This document shows positions 13,960-14,454 of a stretch of 14,454 nt of DNA, in pieces (position 1 is the stretch's first letter; each line of letters begins with the position of its first letter). Source of the DNA: Prevotellaceae bacterium UBA711 (GTDB lineage: Bacteria; Bacteroidota; Bacteroidia; Bacteroidales; Bacteroidaceae); contig DBLZ01000043.1 of NCBI GenBank assembly GCA_002297545.1, forward strand, positions 1 to 14,454, written 5' to 3'. The notes under the pieces are model-generated. The model worked only from the letters and a program-made list of their open reading frames with translations, was not told the DNA's origin and ran no database searches. The translations under genes were made by a program, and so were the position numbers.

Positions 13960-14129
13960 ACTGCCTCCTTGATGTCGTCTCGACGGAAATTTTGGTAAAA
14001 CCGCCTGTTTTCTACCGTTATCTTCTCGTGGACGCCGCCTCCCTTTTCCGTTGCCCCGGGCACGGAACCTGTGTTTTGGGCCCCATGCGCATCAAGTCTT
14101 TATACCGTGTGTTTTTATATTTTTACCCT
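13960..14129. other. Intergenic stretch with no supported gene
   Basis: Apart from the half-site at 13987-13997 and the Shine-Dalgarno site of the small ORF (about 13964-13970), I see no gene, RNA structure or -7 consensus here. Frames running through it look non-coding. The AT-rich run at 14099-14125 marks the approach to the right-hand repeat. Confidence 0.5.
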
Positions 14130-14454
14130 TTCAAGGCGACCGATTTGGGTTAAACCGGGTCAGCGGATATTTTCGGTTGGTAAAGCCAGGCAACGCCATC
14201 TTGGACGGCCTGCACCAACTTTCCATGAAAGTCCAACACCCCATCTGCCCAGTGAGGACATACTGCGGGCTGAAGGCCCAAAAGCTGCCAGCCCAGTGCA
14301 AGCGAAGCGGCGCACTGGGTGTATAGTTCGCGTGAGGACATGCGCCCTGAAAGGGCAAAAGCATTGATACTCAGCGCCACTACACCACTACATTACCGCT
14401 TATGCCCCTTCAGAGCGTAAGATTGTGGGTGGACATCATACCCAGGGCGCCGCT
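14130..14454. repeat. BIME-like dispersed intergenic repeat, right copy, inverted and truncated by the window edge
   Basis: The reverse complement of about 14161-14454 aligns with about 34-320 over nearly its whole length, with scattered substitutions and small gaps. The large hairpin here has arms CCCAGTGC at 14292-14299 and GCACTGGG at 14312-14319 around the same 12-base loop AAGCGAAGCGGC. The next hairpin begins with CCCAGGGC at 14441-14448 and is cut off within its loop at 14454. A small hairpin, GCCCT GAA AGGGC, lies at 14344-14356. Arms differ from the left copy by paired changes that keep the stems intact. No coding function is likely. Confidence 0.75.

Noticed and set aside
13668..14063. 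Minus-strand frame (131 aa) overlapping the start of the operon
   Set aside because: It runs out of frame into the signal peptide of the first lipoprotein and lacks any domain. The 37-aa frame with a Shine-Dalgarno site is the better candidate in this region.
34..14454. Phase-variable invertible promoter system
   Set aside because: The inverted repeats are long, imperfect and about 13.8 kb apart, with no recombinase gene in the window, and the promoters lie well inside. This is unlike the short invertible promoter switches of Bacteroides.

Overview
The window looks like chromosomal DNA of a gut-type Bacteroidales bacterium (Bacteroides/Phocaeicola/Alistipes-like; genus not resolvable by eye). 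The reasons are the GC-rich coding sequence, Bacteroidota-style -7 promoter motifs (TAnnTTTG), lipoproteins with acidic residues just after the lipidated cysteine, and the families present (DUF4493, PCMD, Bacteroidales outer-membrane barrel, PKD/LamG-decorated secreted peptidase).

Layout. Positions 1-340 hold one copy of a dispersed, hairpin-rich intergenic repeat built like a BIME (inverted REP-like units). Positions 457-4248 (+) encode a secreted papain-family (C1) cysteine peptidase of 1263 aa with a fibronectin-like region, two LamG-type domains and about three PKD/Ig-like domains. Positions 4255-4404 are a MITE-like element with 17-bp terminal inverted repeats, lying between converging transcription units. 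Positions 4492-13738 (-) form a tight seven-gene operon read right to left. Positions 13739-14130 are its leader and control region, with a candidate 37-aa small ORF that has an unusually good Shine-Dalgarno sequence, a -7 motif, and two symmetric sequences. Positions 14130-14454 carry a second copy of the end repeat in inverted orientation, cut off by the window edge in mid-hairpin.

The operon, in transcription order: a DUF4493 lipoprotein (12917-13738); a DUF4493 lipoprotein with an acidic linker and extra C-terminal domain (11582-12862); DUF4493-FN3-PCMD (9707-11527); an outer-membrane beta-barrel (8726-9619); an Ig/FN3/PCMD lipoprotein (7008-8729); a long DUF4493 lipoprotein (5184-6995); a short DUF4493 lipoprotein (4492-5187). 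Two junctions are ATGA overlaps and one gap is 12 bp, so the products are probably made together.

How the genes may work together. Six of the seven products are predicted lipoproteins, several with the acidic N-terminus typical of surface-exposed Bacteroidota lipoproteins, and the seventh is an integral outer-membrane barrel. PCMD is a family thought to bind or act on carbohydrate. The set therefore looks like a surface glycan-binding or adhesive assembly. The most striking detail is that all five DUF4493 proteins carry a Thr-Arg-Ala motif 29-34 residues after the lipidated cysteine. This recalls the arginine cleavage site that activates type V (FimA/Mfa1-like) pilins, and suggests, as inference only, a protease-matured, possibly polymerising surface structure. 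No SusC/SusD pair, glycoside hydrolase, transposase, RNA gene or CRISPR array was seen.
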